64,000 bases of DNA from RGIG6165 sp045538835 (GTDB taxonomy: Bacteria > Bacillota > Clostridia > Oscillospirales > Feifaniaceae), in contig JAZQEF010000011.1 in the NCBI GenBank assembly GCA_045538835.1, positions 124,001-188,000 of the forward strand, written 5' to 3'. Under the pieces are notes generated by a model. It was not told where the DNA came from. It worked only from the letters and a program-made list of their open reading frames with translations, and made no database searches. The position numbers were made by a program, and so were the translations under genes. Below are positions 32,674 through 42,019 of this stretch, piece by piece (within the stretch, counting starts at the first letter, position 1; each line of letters opens with the position of its first letter).

Positions 32674-35202
32674 ATGAGAAAGAGGATAACGGCGGTTTTA
32701 CTGGCGTTTATTATGGCTTTTACCGCTATGGTAATGCCCTCTGCCGCACTCGACACCTGGGACGGAAGCCTTGCTTCCTCATTCGGCGGAGGCAAAGGTA
32801 CCGAAGAGGAACCGTATATAATTGAGACGGCAGCACAACTTGCCCGTCTGTCAATAAACGTGACAAACGGAAACAGTTATGCAGGGAAGTATTTTATACT
32901 TACAAGTGATATTGACTTGGCATCAAGACAGTGGACTCCTATAGGAAGCGCTGTCACACCTTTTGCAGGAACGTTTGACGGACAGTTCCATAAGATAAAC
33001 AACATTTACATATCTCAGAATGCAACTACATATACAGGATTTTTCGGCTATAATACAGGTACGATAAAGAATCTTATAATTGCAAGCGGAAGCATAACGG
33101 GTTACAGGTACACGGGTGCCATAGCAGCATATAACGGCGGCACTGTGAGAAACTGTGGAAATGTGGCGACGGTAAACGGAAGCGCATTTACCTCGGGCGT
33201 TGTAGGTCATAACACGGGTACTGTATCGGGATGTTCAAACAGTGCCAATATATTTGGTACAGAATACACATCGGGTATAGTGGCGTACAACTATACGGGA
33301 ACTACGACGGATATCGACTATAAGGGAGAGATTGTCGACTGTTACAATACCGGTTATATTTCGGGGGTAAGTTACTCGGGAGGTATTGTCGGCGCGCTTA
33401 TGGGCGAGGGCGGAAGCCTGAAAAACAGTTATAACAGCGGCACGGTAGTCGGCAGGACAAACAGCGGTGCTATAGCCGGTTATAACAACCGAGCAAATGT
33501 TGAAAACTGTCACTATCTTGCTGACAGCGCAGTTGACGGTATAGGTAACTCGATAGTCGGCACAGAGACAAAGACATCAACAATGCTTAAGTCCGAATAC
33601 TTTGTGACACTTTTAGATAATGACAGACTCTGGTCGAGAAACGCTAACATAAACGGCGGTTACCCCTGCTTTAAGTGGCAGAATCCCGATGAGGAATATG
33701 ATGACAGCGAGATAAAGGCGGTGCTTTATATAAAACCTTCTGACGGTTTTGCAGAGGGTAACGGCACGGCGCAGAACCCCTATCTTATCTCGAGTGCGGC
33801 TGAACTTGAATATCTTGCAAGAAGCGTTGCGGCAGGCAACACATATGACGGTAAGCATTTTGTGCTGAATGCCAACATTCAGCTTAATGCAAACGGCACA
33901 GAATATGTTTCAACACCCATAGGCGATGCTAATACTGCATTCAAGGGCGACTTTGACGGTGCAGGACACTATATTAAAGGTCTGTATCAGCCCTTTGAAG
34001 ATCAGAACGGCGATCTTGCCGAACAAAACGGCGAGAGATATATGTATATCGGACTTTTCGGCAACAACGAGGGTAACATATATGACCTTGCAGTGGTTGA
34101 TGCAAATGTCAGCGGTTTCTACTATGTGGGGATACTCGCGGCACATAATAAAGGCGTTATTGAAAGATGCTACACTACGGGCACGCTCTCGGGCAATATG
34201 TCATCAGGAGGTATAGCAGGCAAGAACATCGGTACGATAAACAACTGCTACAACACAGCAAAAGTAGCAGGTATGTATGATGCAGGCGGCATCGTCGGCG
34301 AAAACTCGGGCGGAACGGTATACAGTTGCTACAATACGGGAGCAATAACAGGAGCGAGCAATGATTCGAACGGAATCTCCGCAATTGCAGGAAGAAGCAT
34401 AAATGGCAACATTGAAAACTGTTATTATTACAGAAATACGGCGGCACAGGGTGTCACGGGGGACAGAGATGACACTGTGATGAAAACGGCGGCACAATTC
34501 CTCTCATCAAAGATGGTAAGACTTCTCAATGATGAAGATGAGATGACAGGACTAGGAAACAATGTCTGGACGGTGGTTGACGGTGTCAACATCAACTATC
34601 CTACATTCCCCTGGGCGACAAATAAGCTTGAATATGTAACTGAAGTTGAGGGTGACGACGGTACAGCAGGTGTGCAGCCGCCCGAACAGGAAGAAGAGCC
34701 CGAGGTCCATGACAAGAACTACTATAAATGGGATGATGAGGCGACAGAAGTACCTGACAGACAGTCGGTGGCACTCCCCTCGACACACCGTGTACTTGTA
34801 AACGGTGTGGAGATACAGTTTGATATATATAATATAGGCGGAAATAACTATTTTAAACTCCGTGACGTGGCGCACGTCTTGAACGGAACGGAAAAGCAGT
34901 TTGAGGTAAAATGGATTGCTTCCGACAATTCTATTCATCTGACGACGGGTATGGCGTATACGCCCGACGGATATGAGATGATAGGAAAGGGCAATCAGGC
35001 AATACTTGCAACGCCCACACTTTCCACAGTCTATCTCAATGAGAGAGAGACATCCATGGTGGCATATTTCATCTCCGACAACAACTACTTCAAGATCCGC
35101 GATCTTGGCAAGAGACTTGGCTTTGACGTGTCGTGGGACGGTGAAAACAGCACGGTCATAATCGATACATCAAGAACATACATTGATGACGAAAATGCAT
35201 AA
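32674..35202 (+). CDS. Secreted GLUG-repeat protein with C-terminal copper-amine-oxidase-N-like domain
   Basis: 842 residues, exported (signal peptide ~1-27 ending in SAALDTW). Two related halves each begin with a beta-solenoid lead-in: GTEEEPYIIETAAQLARLS (~45) and GTAQNPYLISSAAELEYLA (~365). Each half continues with GLUG-type repeats of about 25-30 residues (GAIAAYNGGTVRNCGNVAT, GGIVGALMGEGGSLKNSYN, GGIAGKNIGTINNCYNTAK). After an acidic linker, residues ~705-830 hold two halves of a copper amine oxidase N-terminal-like domain (NNYFKLRDVAHVLNG, NNYFKIRDLGKRLGF), often a cell-wall stalk module. ATG at 32674 is chosen over 32668 by spacing from GGGAGG. Likely a surface adhesin or glycan binder. 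Confidence 0.8.
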   Translation: MRKRITAVLLAFIMAFTAMVMPSAALDTWDGSLASSFGGGKGTEEEPYIIETAAQLARLSINVTNGNSYAGKYFILTSDIDLASRQWTPIGSAVTPFAGTFDGQFHKINNIYISQNATTYTGFFGYNTGTIKNLIIASGSITGYRYTGAIAAYNGGTVRNCGNVATVNGSAFTSGVVGHNTGTVSGCSNSANIFGTEYTSGIVAYNYTGTTTDIDYKGEIVDCYNTGYISGVSYSGGIVGALMGEGGSLKNSYNSGTVVGRTNSGAIAGYNNRANVENCHYLADSAVDGIGNSIVGTETKTSTMLKSEYFVTLLDNDRLWSRNANINGGYPCFKWQNPDEEYDDSEIKAVLYIKPSDGFAEGNGTAQNPYLISSAAELEYLARSVAAGNTYDGKHFVLNANIQLNANGTEYVSTPIGDANTAFKGDFDGAGHYIKGLYQPFEDQNGDLAEQNGERYMYIGLFGNNEGNIYDLAVVDANVSGFYYVGILAAHNKGVIERCYTTGTLSGNMSSGGIAGKNIGTINNCYNTAKVAGMYDAGGIVGENSGGTVYSCYNTGAITGASNDSNGISAIAGRSINGNIENCYYYRNTAAQGVTGDRDDTVMKTAAQFLSSKMVRLLNDEDEMTGLGNNVWTVVDGVNINYPTFPWATNKLEYVTEVEGDDGTAGVQPPEQEEEPEVHDKNYYKWDDEATEVPDRQSVALPSTHRVLVNGVEIQFDIYNIGGNNYFKLRDVAHVLNGTEKQFEVKWIASDNSIHLTTGMAYTPDGYEMIGKGNQAILATPTLSTVYLNERETSMVAYFISDNNYFKIRDLGKRLGFDVSWDGENSTVIIDTSRTYIDDENA

Positions 35203-35211
35203 TATATGAGT

Positions 35212-35240
35212 AAAAGGGCAGTTGCGAAACTGCCCTTTTT
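35212..35240 (+). terminator. Terminator of the GLUG-repeat gene
   Basis: A 12-bp stem AAAAGGGCAGTT (35212-35223 with 35228-35239), loop GCGA, T-run. A second inverted repeat, AAAGCAGG/CCTGCTTT, follows about 20 bases on. Confidence 0.85.
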
Positions 35241-35444
35241 AATATATCTGATAAAATTTACAAAGCAGGGCATAAATTGACCTGCTTTTTCACCTGAGAA
35301 ACAACGAATCAATTACACAATTGCACAAAAAAATAATTATAAAGCAACGGCAAGTTATTAAAATTGTTGTATAAAGTACTTGATTTTAGGAGAGAAATGT
35401 TGTATTCTTTAATCAAGAAATACTAATTTAAAGGAGAACAATTT

Positions 35445-37133
35445 ATGAAAAGAGTATTATCAATTCTCATGGCACTTGTAATGCTTTTCTCGTTTGCGGC
35501 ATGTACCGGTTCAGGTGATGGCGATGAAGTGACGAAGAAAACATATGAGTATACAACAGGCTATGATGAAACAAAGTACAACGCACCGGGCACACTTCCT
35601 ATATTCAAGGAAAAGCAGACAATAGGCTTGCTTTTGCCCAAACAAACGTGGATGGACGATTATGAGACAAACGATTTGACAGCAATCCTTGAAGAAAATC
35701 TTAACGCTGAATTTATCTTTAATGAATTGCCTTCAAAAGAGTATACAACAAAAATTAATCTTATGGCTGCTGCAGGCGGCGAAGAGTACCCCGATGCTAT
35801 TCTTGCACCGGATGGTGGTTTTAGTGATTCTCTTGTAATAACACTTTCTGAAGCAGATGTTATTCAGCCTATGACAGACTATTACTACAACACTGATATT
35901 GCATGGAATCTTCAGGATGCGAAGGAAAGACTCGGATGGGACTTTTATCCCTATATGACAATGTCTGACGGTGAGATATACGCTTTACCGTCAATCAATG
36001 AGTCGATGAATCTTGCGGTCCGCAATAAGATGTTTGTATACAAACCGTGGTTTGACGCTGCAGGTATTGATATTACTGAAATCCATACAACAGAAGATTT
36101 TAAAAATGCTATGCTTGCAGTTGTGAAGAACGACCCCAACGGCAACGGCAAGGCTGACGAAGTTGGTATTACAGGTGCTTCAAGTAGCCATGGTTGGCAG
36201 GACTGGCTTATAAATCCGTTTATCTATGCCGGCGGTGACGACTATATGTACGTTAAAGACGGTAAAGTAGGCTTTGCATTCCAGGAGGAAGAGTGGAAAG
36301 AAGGTCTCAGATACATAAAGGAACTTTATGATCTTGGACTTATCAATGATCTTATCTTCTCACAGGACTCCACAAGTCTTCAATCAATGCTTAACTATCA
36401 GGAAACGATAGTAACTGCATTCTGTGGTGATGCTCCTGACAGCATAGCAAGTGATGATGCCAGACGTAGCCAGTATGAAGCAGTCCCCCCGCTCAACAGT
36501 TCATGGAACGGCGGAAAGCCGCTTTCAACACAGAATCTTACTGAACCTAAGTCAGGTCTTTTGATAAGTATGAATGCTAAGGATCCCGAAACTGTCTTCA
36601 GATTCGGTGACTATATGTGCTCATACGACATATCTTTGCAAAACTGCTACGGCGTTGCGGGTAAAGACTACATCCCCGCTAAAGAGGGCGATGTAGGTGC
36701 GTACGAATATCTGGGATACGAGCCACTGTTTACAAGGATATATACATACAAACAGCAGACAAATAATCAGTGGATAAGTACAGGACCTTACGTACGAGAT
36801 ATTTCTATTGCAGCAGGTCTTATAATACCTGAAGACCTTACTTATTCGACAGTAGGTGTAGCCGCAGAGGCAACGATGCGCTATATTGATGCAGTTCCTG
36901 AAGAAGATATCGTTAAACTCATCTATACAGAAGAAGAAAATGAAATAGTTTCTGAGGCACTTACAAACTTTAAAACATATGTTGACGAAACAGCAGCAAA
37001 GATGATTCGCGGTGATCTTGATATTGATGGAGACTGGGATGAGTTCCAGGATACACTTAAGCAGATGAATATCGAAGAAGCACTTGTATGTATCCAGGCT
37101 GCATATGACAGAATGGAAGCAATAGGTAAATAA
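35445..37133 (+). CDS. Lipoprotein extracellular solute-binding protein, LplA-type carbohydrate importer
   Basis: 562 residues, ABC substrate-binding lipoprotein. The lipobox SFAAC gives the lipidated Cys20. It has the large (>500 residue) form typical of oligosaccharide or uronate binders that pair with LplB/YtcP-type permeases: KQTIGLLLPKQTWMDDY, NDPNGNGKADEVGITG and a C-terminal DEFQDTLKQMNIEEALVCIQAAYDRM are familiar parts. AAAGGAG precedes the ATG. It is closed off by its own terminator, so it may be made in excess of the permeases encoded next. Confidence 0.88.
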   Translation: MKRVLSILMALVMLFSFAACTGSGDGDEVTKKTYEYTTGYDETKYNAPGTLPIFKEKQTIGLLLPKQTWMDDYETNDLTAILEENLNAEFIFNELPSKEYTTKINLMAAAGGEEYPDAILAPDGGFSDSLVITLSEADVIQPMTDYYYNTDIAWNLQDAKERLGWDFYPYMTMSDGEIYALPSINESMNLAVRNKMFVYKPWFDAAGIDITEIHTTEDFKNAMLAVVKNDPNGNGKADEVGITGASSSHGWQDWLINPFIYAGGDDYMYVKDGKVGFAFQEEEWKEGLRYIKELYDLGLINDLIFSQDSTSLQSMLNYQETIVTAFCGDAPDSIASDDARRSQYEAVPPLNSSWNGGKPLSTQNLTEPKSGLLISMNAKDPETVFRFGDYMCSYDISLQNCYGVAGKDYIPAKEGDVGAYEYLGYEPLFTRIYTYKQQTNNQWISTGPYVRDISIAAGLIIPEDLTYSTVGVAAEATMRYIDAVPEEDIVKLIYTEEENEIVSEALTNFKTYVDETAAKMIRGDLDIDGDWDEFQDTLKQMNIEEALVCIQAAYDRMEAIGK

Positions 37134-37147
37134 TTTTAATATGTGAT

Positions 37148-37185
37148 AATAAATCGGGCACAAATTGTGTCCGATTTATTTATTT
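37148..37185 (+). terminator. Terminator between the binding protein and permease genes
   Basis: Extended stem AATAAATCGG with GCACA/TGTGT inner pairs (37148-37162 with 37166-37180), then TATTTT. Confidence 0.75.
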
Positions 37186-37292
37186 TCCTGTATAAATATG
37201 AACAAATTGTAAACAATGTGACATAATGCACAAAAAAAGTGGTGTTTTTAATGTGCAAATTTGATAAAAAGACTTGATTTTTCCAAAAAAAT

Positions 37293-37322
37293 TTGAGAAA
37301 ATATATTTACAATTAGTATAAT
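37293..37322 (+). promoter_or_regulatory. Promoter for the permease pair
   Basis: TTGAGA (37293-37298), 18-base spacer, TATAAT (37317-37322), 43 bases before the permease ATG. Confidence 0.5.
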
Positions 37323-37365
37323 CGGTAGAGTTTATCTCCGAATTTAGTCCAAAGGGGGAAATGTA

Positions 37366-38595
37366 ATGGGCAACAAAACTGCTGTGGGATATGAACTGCA
37401 GTCAGAAAAGGGCGCCGCAAGAACTGCAAAAAGAGCGGCTAAGATAGAAAAAAACCGCCCTAGAGCAGAAAAACTGCAGGCTCAGATTGATGCGAAGATA
37501 GCAGCGCTTGAAGCCAAAAGAGATGCGAAGATAGCACAAATCGAAAAAGACCTTGAAGTTGCAGAAGGCAAAAAGAGGAGAAGTCTTTTTAACAAAATAG
37601 AAATTGTTAAGAGAGACTGTAAATTAGCCTGCAACAAGGTTCGTGAAACAAAAGGTGTCAAGGTTGACAGGCTTCTTGGCAAGAAGAGCCTTGCTAGGGA
37701 CATTAAAAGGCACTGGCAATTGTATTTATTTTTAATATTGCCGATAGTTTGGGTAATATTGTTTAAATATGCACCGATGCCGGGAGTTATAATTGCATTT
37801 GAAAAATACAAGTTTAAAGATGGTATTTTTGGAAGCCGCTGGGTGGGATTTGATAACTTTATCAGATTCTTTAATGACTATCAGTTTGTACGTGTTATTA
37901 AAAACACACTTGTCCTTTCTATGTATAGTCTTTTCGCAGGATTTCCGATTCCGGTTATCTTTGCCCTTGTACTTAACTCGCTCAGAGGTGAGAAGTTCAA
38001 GAAAGTTGCCACAACGATTACATATATGCCGCACTTCATCTCAGTGGTTGTTCTTATAGGTATGCTTATGCAGATTCTTAATGTCCGCGTTGGTCTTTAC
38101 GGTACAATTTACACATTCTTCACAGGAACGTATGCGCAGGATCCGATGTCGAATGTTAAAGCCTTTAAGCATCTGTATGTTTGGAGCGGCGTATGGCAGA
38201 CATTTGGTTGGAACTCTATCATATATACTGCTGCGCTTTCGGCAGTAAGCCCCGATCTACACGAAGCGGCTGAAATTGACGGTGCAACAAGATGGCAGAG
38301 GGTTTTACACATTGACCTTCCGACTATTATGCCGACAATTACTATCATGCTCATTATGCGAATGGGTAGAGTAATGTCACTCGGGTATGAAAAGGTTTAC
38401 CTTATGCAGAACAGACTTAACCTTGAGGCGTCCGAAATTATAACGACGCTCGTTTATAAGGTCGGTCTTGAAAGCCAGACACCCAATTATTCATATTCAA
38501 CAGCGATCAGTTTGTTTAACTCAATAATCAACCTTATACTCATTAACTCAGTAAACTGGGTTGCACGTAAGGTTGGCGACACAAGTCTTTGGTAA
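37366..38595 (+). CDS. LplB-type ABC sugar permease with ~110-residue coiled-coil N-terminal extension
   Basis: 409 residues. The last ~295 are a standard LplB-like permease: six helices starting WQLYLFLILPIVWVILFKYAPM (~118), with the EAA loop EAAEIDGATRWQRVLHIDLP (~302). The first ~110 residues are not usual for the family. They are highly charged and helical (KLQAQIDAKIAALEAKRDAK, IAQIEKDLEVAEGKKRRS), predicted coiled coil, with two Cys in RDCKLACNK. The part faces the cytosol. GGGGG precedes the ATG, and there is no plausible later start near residue 100. Pairs with the following permease; the ATPase is presumably an unlinked MsmX. Confidence 0.87.
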   Translation: MGNKTAVGYELQSEKGAARTAKRAAKIEKNRPRAEKLQAQIDAKIAALEAKRDAKIAQIEKDLEVAEGKKRRSLFNKIEIVKRDCKLACNKVRETKGVKVDRLLGKKSLARDIKRHWQLYLFLILPIVWVILFKYAPMPGVIIAFEKYKFKDGIFGSRWVGFDNFIRFFNDYQFVRVIKNTLVLSMYSLFAGFPIPVIFALVLNSLRGEKFKKVATTITYMPHFISVVVLIGMLMQILNVRVGLYGTIYTFFTGTYAQDPMSNVKAFKHLYVWSGVWQTFGWNSIIYTAALSAVSPDLHEAAEIDGATRWQRVLHIDLPTIMPTITIMLIMRMGRVMSLGYEKVYLMQNRLNLEASEIITTLVYKVGLESQTPNYSYSTAISLFNSIINLILINSVNWVARKVGDTSLW

Positions 38596-38609
38596 GGAGG
38601 GGATAGCAA

Positions 38610-39782
38610 ATGGCAAAAGTAAAAAATGAAGCGGCGCAGGAGCAGAAAACACAGAAGCAGCGTGAAAAAGATGCTGCCAGATTGGCTGCGCAGGAAGTAA
38701 AACGTGAAAAGCAACTTGTTATCCTTCAGAAGCATGTCGATGTTATTGAAGAAAAACATGCTGCAAAGGTTGCAAAACTTGAGGCAAAAAAATCAGGTCT
38801 GGATGAAATTGCCGCTTCAGACATCGATCATAAGATTGGAGCACTTGAAAGAAAAAGACTTGCAGATATCAATGCTGCATATGACAAGTACGCACCCAAG
38901 AAAAAAGTAAAAACGCCTCTTGTAGATAAGATTTACTATACGGCAGTTTATACAATTATTATTCTACTGCTTATTATTATTCTGTATCCGGTTATATACA
39001 TTATATCTTCATCATTCTCGTCCCCAACAGCTGTTGTAACAGGTAAGGTCGTTCTGTGGCCGGTAGACCTGAGTGTTGAGGGTTATATAGAAGTGTTTAA
39101 GAACCCCGATGTATGGTTAGGTTACAGAAACACCATTCTTTACACGGTCGGCGGTACGCTAATAAATGTTGTAATGACACTTATGTGTGCATATCCTTTG
39201 TCAAGAAGAACAATGCCTTTTAAGGGATTCTTCACTTTCCTTTTTACATTCACCATGATCTTTAACGGCGGTATGATTCCTACATACATTGTCATGAAAC
39301 ATCTTGGAATGATAAACAATCCTCTTGTTATGATCCTGCCGGGTGCTATAACTGTACAGAACTTAATTATTTCAAGAACGTATATGCAGTCCAGTATACC
39401 AGGCGACTTGCTTGAAGCAGCGCAGATCGATGGTTGTTCCGACATCAAGTACTTCTTCTCATGTGTTCTCCCGCTTGCAACTTCAAATATTGCGGTTATC
39501 ACGCTTTATTATGCGGTTGGTCACTGGAATGCATACTTCAACGCTTTCATTTACCTTACATCAAGAGAATACTTCCCGTTACAGGTATTCCTGCGCGAAG
39601 TTCTCCTTCTCTCACAGGTTGACACTGAAGCCACAACAGAAACCGGTGGTGCGGTTTACGGTTTGTCAGATGTATTGAAATATGCCTTGATAGTCGTTGC
39701 AACAGCGCCCATACTTGCCATCTACCCATTTGTTCAGAAGTTCTTCGTCAAAGGTGTTATGGTAGGCTCGCTTAAGGGTTAA
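38610..39782 (+). CDS. YtcP-type ABC sugar permease with ~105-residue coiled-coil N-terminal extension
   Basis: 390 residues. Residues ~106-390 are a normal CarB/YtcP-like permease: IYYTAVYTIIILLLIIILYPVIYIISSS as the first helix and the EAA loop EAAQIDGCSDIKYFFSCVLP (~269). Residues 1-105 are a charged Lys/Glu/Ala-rich helical extension (KQREKDAARLAAQEVKREKQ, HAAKVAKLEAKKSGLDE), analogous to that of its partner but not an obvious copy. GGAGGGG precedes the ATG, 14 bases after the first permease. Both extensions probably meet on the inner membrane face. Confidence 0.87.
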   Translation: MAKVKNEAAQEQKTQKQREKDAARLAAQEVKREKQLVILQKHVDVIEEKHAAKVAKLEAKKSGLDEIAASDIDHKIGALERKRLADINAAYDKYAPKKKVKTPLVDKIYYTAVYTIIILLLIIILYPVIYIISSSFSSPTAVVTGKVVLWPVDLSVEGYIEVFKNPDVWLGYRNTILYTVGGTLINVVMTLMCAYPLSRRTMPFKGFFTFLFTFTMIFNGGMIPTYIVMKHLGMINNPLVMILPGAITVQNLIISRTYMQSSIPGDLLEAAQIDGCSDIKYFFSCVLPLATSNIAVITLYYAVGHWNAYFNAFIYLTSREYFPLQVFLREVLLLSQVDTEATTETGGAVYGLSDVLKYALIVVATAPILAIYPFVQKFFVKGVMVGSLKG

Positions 39783-39795
39783 ATTTTAATTTTGG

Positions 39796-39832
39796 TTTGA
39801 GGGCATATGGTATATGCCCTCAAAATTTTTTA
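39796..39832 (+). terminator. Terminator/attenuator after the permease genes
   Basis: A 13-bp perfect stem TTTGAGGGCATAT (39796-39808 with 39812-39824), loop GGT, then ATTTTTT. It lies 17 bases before the ROK kinase start codon. Confidence 0.85.
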
Positions 39833-39848
39833 TAAGGAGAATATTAAC

Positions 39849-40733
39849 ATGAAAAATTGCATATTGTCTGTTGATGCAGGCGGAACATATCTTAAAGCGG
39901 CGCTTGTGACACCTGAGGGTGAAATAATTGCCGACACATTTATGAAAGTGCCTGTCAACAGTGACGGTGAACTTGATAAAATAGTTGAGTCATATAAGAC
40001 TCTTGCGACAACGGCAAAAGAAAAGGCTGAGGGACTCGGCGGCAAAATAACAGCAGTCGGAGTCTGCATTCCCGGTCCGTTTGACTATGAAAACGGAATC
40101 TGCCGTATGAAACATAAATATGTATCGATATTCGGTATACCTATGCGCCCGTGGTTTCAAGAAGTTTTAGGCGATATTCCGATTACATTTGTACACGACT
40201 CGGCAGGCTTTATTCTCGGTGCTACACGCAATCCCAAATATTCGCAGTATAAAAAGATTGGTGGGGTTATGCTGGGCACAGGTCTTGGCTTTGCAACGAT
40301 GGAAAACGGCAAAGTAATGAAGAACGAAATGGGCGGTCCCGCAGTATCTATCTACAATGTACCTTATAACGGTTCAATCGCTGAAGAATTTGCCTCACGT
40401 CGCGCAGTAAAGCGTATGTTCTACGAACTCTCCCCCGATGCGCCTGAAGGTCTTGATGCATATGAAATATGCTGTCTTGCGACAGAGGGTGACAAAAACG
40501 CTTACCGCGCATATGAAATGATGGGTGAACACCTTGCAAACATTCTTCACGATGTACTTCGTGACGGCGGTTATGAGTGTCTTCTTCTTGGCGGTGCCAT
40601 TTCTAAGGAGCCTAACTATTCCCTTGACGCAATAAAAAAGGGACTTGCAGATATAGAAAGTCTTAAACTTATTGAAATAGTTGAAGATATCGATAATACG
40701 CCCATCTACGGTGCGGCATTGGGTGCATTATAA
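39849..40733 (+). CDS. ROK-family sugar kinase lacking the zinc motif
   Basis: 294 residues, ROK family (glucokinase, N-acetylglucosamine or N-acetylmannosamine kinase). The ATP phosphate motif is SVDAGGTYLKAAL at the N terminus, GVCIPGPFDYENG near residue 75 and MLGTGLGFA near residue 142. The usual zinc-binding C-x-C-G-x-x-G-C-x-E motif is missing; the equivalent stretch has no Cys (MGGPAVSIYNVPYNGSIAEEFASRR). ATG at 39849 has AAGGAG. Linked to the importer, it probably phosphorylates the imported sugar. A small lipoprotein gene follows. Confidence 0.85.
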   Translation: MKNCILSVDAGGTYLKAALVTPEGEIIADTFMKVPVNSDGELDKIVESYKTLATTAKEKAEGLGGKITAVGVCIPGPFDYENGICRMKHKYVSIFGIPMRPWFQEVLGDIPITFVHDSAGFILGATRNPKYSQYKKIGGVMLGTGLGFATMENGKVMKNEMGGPAVSIYNVPYNGSIAEEFASRRAVKRMFYELSPDAPEGLDAYEICCLATEGDKNAYRAYEMMGEHLANILHDVLRDGGYECLLLGGAISKEPNYSLDAIKKGLADIESLKLIEIVEDIDNTPIYGAALGAL

Positions 40734-40746
40734 GGGGAGATTTGGT

Positions 40747-41289
40747 ATGAAAAAAGTTATTTCAATTTTACTTGCAGTTGTGATGATACTTTCATTTGCG
40801 GCATGCGGAAATAAAAATACACCGGAAAAGAATCTTGATGCCATGCTCACGGCACTTAAAAACGGTGATATGGAAACTTTAGCAGCCCTAAATGACGAAG
40901 AGAATTTTGACATTTCAGGACAAGAAGATATGCTGAGTATATTCACATCGCTCTCATGGACGTTCGGTGAGACTGTAATGGAAGATGATGACGATGCGAC
41001 CATCAATGTTCAGATAACGACAACTGATATGCAGACGGTATTTTCGGAGTTCATGACACAGGCTATGTCGCAGGCAATGCAAGGTATGGAAATGACGGAG
41101 GATACTACATCACAGTTGCTTCTTGATATAATGAACACAACTGAAGAAACGGCAACATTTGATGTTGCGGTTGATATGAGTCTGGAAGACGGAAAATGGA
41201 TCGTGGATGATGACAACGATGAGTTTTTTAATGCCATAACAGGCGGACTTATGGAGGCGTCTGAAGAACTCGGAAGTATGTTCGGGTAA
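40747..41289 (+). CDS. Small lipoprotein, unknown function
   Basis: 180 residues, exported and lipidated: LSFAACGN gives Cys19 or close by. The mature part is acidic with an N-terminal KNLDAMLTALKNGDMETLAALN, a pattern seen in DUF4878/NTF2-like lipoproteins in Gram-positives, but no firm family. It lies 13 bases after the ROK kinase with GGGGAGA ahead of the ATG, so it is probably co-transcribed. Confidence 0.7.
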   Translation: MKKVISILLAVVMILSFAACGNKNTPEKNLDAMLTALKNGDMETLAALNDEENFDISGQEDMLSIFTSLSWTFGETVMEDDDDATINVQITTTDMQTVFSEFMTQAMSQAMQGMEMTEDTTSQLLLDIMNTTEETATFDVAVDMSLEDGKWIVDDDNDEFFNAITGGLMEASEELGSMFG

Positions 41290-41299
41290 TAAGGATATT

Positions 41300-41869
41300 A
41301 TGCATCTTGTAACAAAACGGCTTATTTTAAGACAGTGGACGGAAGATGACGCAGAGGAACTTTATAAGTATGCAAAGGATCCTGCCGTAGGCCCTGCTGC
41401 AGGCTGGCCTGCGCACACAAGCGTGGAAAACAGCCGTGAAATTATAAAAGGGGCGCTTTCACGAGATGAAACATATGCCGTAGTTCTCAAAGAGACGGGG
41501 AATCCCGTAGGAAGTATCAGCATTATGTTTACAGGACACAGTGCAGTTTCCATGAGAAAAAGTGAGGCTGAGATAGGCTACTGGATAGGTGTACCTTATT
41601 GGGGACAGGGACTTATTCCTGAAGCGGTAAAAGAACTTCTACGATACTGTTTTGAAGATCTGCACTGCAGCGGCATATGGTGCGGCTATTATGACGGAAA
41701 CGAACGTTCAAGACGAGTGCAGGAAAAGTGCGGTTTTGTATATCATCACACTGAATACAATAAACCCTGCAAACTGATGGGCGATGTACGTACAGAGCAT
41801 TTTACCTATCTGACAAAGAGTAAGTGGATAAAAGATAAAAAAGAACTTTGGTGGGGCGTGTTTGCTTAG
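41300..41869 (+). CDS. GNAT-family N-acetyltransferase (RimJ/RimL type)
   Basis: 189 residues. The pattern is RLILRQWTEDDAEELYKYAKDP, then EIGYWIGVPYWGQGLIPEAVKELLRYCFE (acetyl-CoA site Q/RxxGxG-like YWGQG) and NERSRRVQEKCGFVYHH, typical of RimL-like acetyltransferases acting on ribosomal proteins or small substrates. ATG is 10 bases after the lipoprotein stop. It ends before a long hairpin terminator. Confidence 0.85.
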   Translation: MHLVTKRLILRQWTEDDAEELYKYAKDPAVGPAAGWPAHTSVENSREIIKGALSRDETYAVVLKETGNPVGSISIMFTGHSAVSMRKSEAEIGYWIGVPYWGQGLIPEAVKELLRYCFEDLHCSGIWCGYYDGNERSRRVQEKCGFVYHHTEYNKPCKLMGDVRTEHFTYLTKSKWIKDKKELWWGVFA

Positions 41870-41913
41870 GGATTATTCGCCCAAAAAACATAATTTTGGC
41901 ATGTAACTGTGTT

Positions 41914-41952
41914 AAAAGACCTCCATATCCGTCAGGATAATGGAGGTCTTTT
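41914..41952 (+). terminator. Terminator after the GNAT gene
   Basis: A 13-bp perfect outer stem AAAAGACCTCCAT (41914-41926 with 41940-41952), with an inner ATCC/GGAT pair, then TTGCC. Confidence 0.8.
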
Positions 41953-42019
41953 GCCTTGTTCTTCATCCAAAATAATGCTTTTTGTGGTGCTTTGCAGTTT
42001 TGGGTTAGAGATTTTTCGG

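Noticed and set aside
32800..34450. Repetitive DNA considered as CRISPR or a tandem DNA repeat
   Set aside because: The similarity is at the protein level (GLUG repeats); spacing and sequence vary, with no identical DNA repeats and no cas genes.
36621..37163. 180-residue minus-strand frame inside the solute-binding protein gene
   Set aside because: Cys- and Tyr-rich shadow without ribosome site, and it runs across the terminator.
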